Shown here: one piece after another, positions 6,815-8,070 of the stretch | How positions within the stretch are numbered: the stretch's first letter is position 1 | Layout of the letters: each line of letters opens with the position of its first letter | Source: Pseudomonadota bacterium | GTDB taxonomy: Bacteria > Pseudomonadota > Gammaproteobacteria > Burkholderiales > Gallionellaceae | Direction of reading: 5' to 3' | Assembly (NCBI GenBank): GCA_021847165.1 | Contig: JAJZUH010000089.1 | Coordinates: forward strand, 1-8,070 | DNA: 8,070 nucleotides | The notes under the pieces: model-generated | The model's input: only the letters and a program-made list of their open reading frames with translations | Databases searched by the model: none | Told to the model about the DNA's origin: nothing | Program-made: the position numbers and the translations under genes

Positions 6815-6867
6815 CCGGAAACAGCAAGCCGCAGCAATCCGTTCCGGGCAGCCATTGCCCGGAAACA
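6815..6867 (+). repeat. Direct repeat CCGGAAACA flanking the lutC-aminotransferase spacer
   Basis: The nonamer CCGGAAACA occurs at 6815-6823, three bases after the lutC stop, and again at 6859-6867, 44 bases apart. The second copy contains the right arm of the hairpin at 6842-6864. The left arm of that hairpin begins TTCCGG and could pair with either copy, so two mutually exclusive RNA folds are possible. Function is unknown. Confidence 0.35.
6842..6864 (+). other. Perfect 9-bp stem, 5-base loop hairpin between lutC and the aminotransferase gene
   Basis: TTCCGGGCA (6842-6850), loop GCCAT, TGCCCGGAA (6856-6864): all nine pairs are Watson-Crick and six are G-C. No T-run follows on either strand, so it is not a standard Rho-independent terminator. 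Candidate roles are an intercistronic mRNA stabiliser or processing site that sets lut versus aminotransferase levels, or a protein-binding site. The 90-base spacer (6813-6902) holds no other gene and no convincing promoter. Confidence 0.5.
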
Positions 6868-6902
6868 CACTTGACCGCAGAACAGACTGGAAAGGGAGAC
6901 AC

Positions 6903-8070
6903 ATGAAAATAAAATCATTTCATCCACCTCAACGCGTGCTGATGGGACCCGGCCCTTCGGATGTCAGCACCCGCGTGCTGGCTGCGCTGGCGCGCCCCAC
7001 CATCGGCCATCTCGACCCGAAGTTCGTCGAGCTGATGGACGAAATGAAATCCCTGCTGAAATACGCATTCCAGACCGAAAACGAACTGACCATGCCGGTC
7101 TCCGCACCCGGATCGGCGGGCATGGAGACCTGCTTCGTCAACCTGGTCGAGCCGGGCGACAAGGTCATCGTGTGCCAGAACGGCGTGTTCGGCGGACGCA
7201 TGAAGGAGAACGTCGAACGCAGCGGCGGCATCGCGGTGATGGTGCAGGACGACTGGGGGCGCGCGGTCGATCCGCAAAAACTGGAGGATGCGCTGAAAGC
7301 CAACCCGGATGCGAAGGTCGTCGCGTTCGTGCACGCGGAGACCTCCACCGGCGCGCTGTCCGATGCGAAGACGCTGGTCGAGGTCGCGCACCGCTACGGC
7401 TGCCTGACCATCGTCGATGCGATCACCTCGCTGGGCGGATCGCCGGTCAAGGTCGACGAATGGGACATCGACGCCATCTATTCGGGCACGCAGAAATGCC
7501 TGTCCTGCACGCCCGGCCTCTCGCCCGTCAGCTTCAGCCCGAGGGCGCAGGAGAAAATCCGGAACCGCAAGAGCAAGGTGCAGAGCTGGTTCATGGATCT
7601 CAACCTGGTGATGGGTTACTGGGGCGGTGCGACCAAGCGCGCCTACCATCACACCGCGCCGATCAATGCGCTGTATGGCCTGCATGAGGCGCTGGTGATG
7701 CTGCAGGAGGAACAGCTGGAGAACGCCTGGGCGCGTCATCACCGCAACCATCTGGCGCTGCGCGCCGGGCTGGAAGCGATGGGACTGGAATTCGTCGTCC
7801 CGGAAAACGAACGCCTGCCGCAGCTGAATGCGATCGCCGTGCCTCAAGGCGTGGACGAAGCCGCCGTGCGCGCGCTGCTGTTGTCGGACTACCAACTGGA
7901 GATCGGTGCCGGCCTCGGCGCGATGGCCGGAAAGGTGTGGCGCATCGGCCTGATGGGACACGCCAGCAATCCGCGCAACGTGCGTCTGTGCCTGGGTGCG
8001 CTGGACGATGTGCTCGGTCGCATGCGGGCACCGATCAGGCGCGGCGTCGCCGTGGATGCGGCGAACCCGT
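6903..8070 (+). CDS. Class V PLP aminotransferase, alanine/serine-glyoxylate type (3' end cut by window edge)
   Basis: 389 codons are visible with no stop before the edge. Family members have about 380-400 residues, so it is almost complete. Seen: MGPGPSDVSTRVL near the N-terminus (about 14-26) and TIVDAITSLGG with Asp172 for the PLP ring nitrogen. Lys198 in SGTQKCL forms the Schiff base, and the 26-residue Asp-Lys spacing matches mammalian alanine-glyoxylate aminotransferase. A YHHTAPINALYGLHEAL block follows, and Arg347 in WRIGLMG sits where the substrate carboxylate is held. The enzyme should transfer an amino group from alanine, serine or a related donor to glyoxylate, giving glycine, in the cytoplasm. 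Ureidoglycine-glyoxylate aminotransferase is a close alternative, but no purine genes are present. GGGAG at 6894-6898 lies 4 bases before the ATG. It follows lutC after 90 bases, probably in the same operon, and suggests that glyoxylate is handled by this pathway. Confidence 0.9.
   Translation, partial: MKIKSFHPPQRVLMGPGPSDVSTRVLAALARPTIGHLDPKFVELMDEMKSLLKYAFQTENELTMPVSAPGSAGMETCFVNLVEPGDKVIVCQNGVFGGRMKENVERSGGIAVMVQDDWGRAVDPQKLEDALKANPDAKVVAFVHAETSTGALSDAKTLVEVAHRYGCLTIVDAITSLGGSPVKVDEWDIDAIYSGTQKCLSCTPGLSPVSFSPRAQEKIRNRKSKVQSWFMDLNLVMGYWGGATKRAYHHTAPINALYGLHEALVMLQEEQLENAWARHHRNHLALRAGLEAMGLEFVVPENERLPQLNAIAVPQGVDEAAVRALLLSDYQLEIGAGLGAMAGKVWRIGLMGHASNPRNVRLCLGALDDVLGRMRAPIRRGVAVDAANP

Noticed and set aside
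6842..6864. Hairpin read as a Rho-independent terminator after lutC
   Set aside because: The stem is good, but no run of Ts follows on either strand, so termination by this mechanism is unlikely.
6915..7961. 348-codon minus-strand frame opposite the aminotransferase gene
   Set aside because: Composition typical of an antisense shadow, with no recognisable motif. The plus-strand frame carries the PLP lysine and the other family motifs.

Overview
The window looks like one metabolic locus from a GC-rich proteobacterium. Base composition is roughly 60-65% G+C by eye. The codon style and the protein families suggest a betaproteobacterium, possibly a Gallionellaceae/Nitrosomonadales-type autotroph, but this taxonomic guess is inference and no marker gene is present. 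No rRNA, tRNA, mobile element, CRISPR array or phage gene is seen. The region is densely coding and has no gene-free stretch over 300 bases.

Layout: two gene groups diverge from a short intergenic region (about 2585-2718). Leftward (minus strand) runs a thiamine-diphosphate enzyme that mixes transketolase and phosphoketolase features (377-2584). It is followed after 48 bases by the first 109 codons of a DUF1537/four-carbon acid sugar kinase, which runs off the left edge (328 to 1). Rightward (plus strand) runs an IclR-family regulator (2719-3486), a GlcG/HbpS-like DUF336 protein (3539-3958), the three-subunit LutA-LutB-LutC iron-sulfur 2-hydroxyacid (L-lactate) oxidase (4022-6812), and a class V PLP aminotransferase of the alanine/serine-glyoxylate type (6903 to past the right edge). 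lutA-lutB overlap by 1 base and lutB-lutC by 4 bases, so the three oxidase genes are a translationally coupled unit.

How they may work together: LutABC oxidises a short 2-hydroxyacid to a 2-oxoacid. GlcG-like proteins usually accompany glycolate oxidase. The aminotransferase family usually uses glyoxylate as amino acceptor. The left arm phosphorylates an acid sugar (kinase) and cleaves or transfers a ketol fragment (ThDP enzyme). A locus for using small hydroxyacids or sugar acids, controlled by the divergent IclR regulator, fits all the parts. The real substrate (lactate, glycolate, or the product of an acid-sugar pathway) cannot be decided from sequence alone. The most novel elements are the hybrid ThDP enzyme paired with a DUF1537 kinase, and the pairing of LutABC with GlcG and a glyoxylate aminotransferase.
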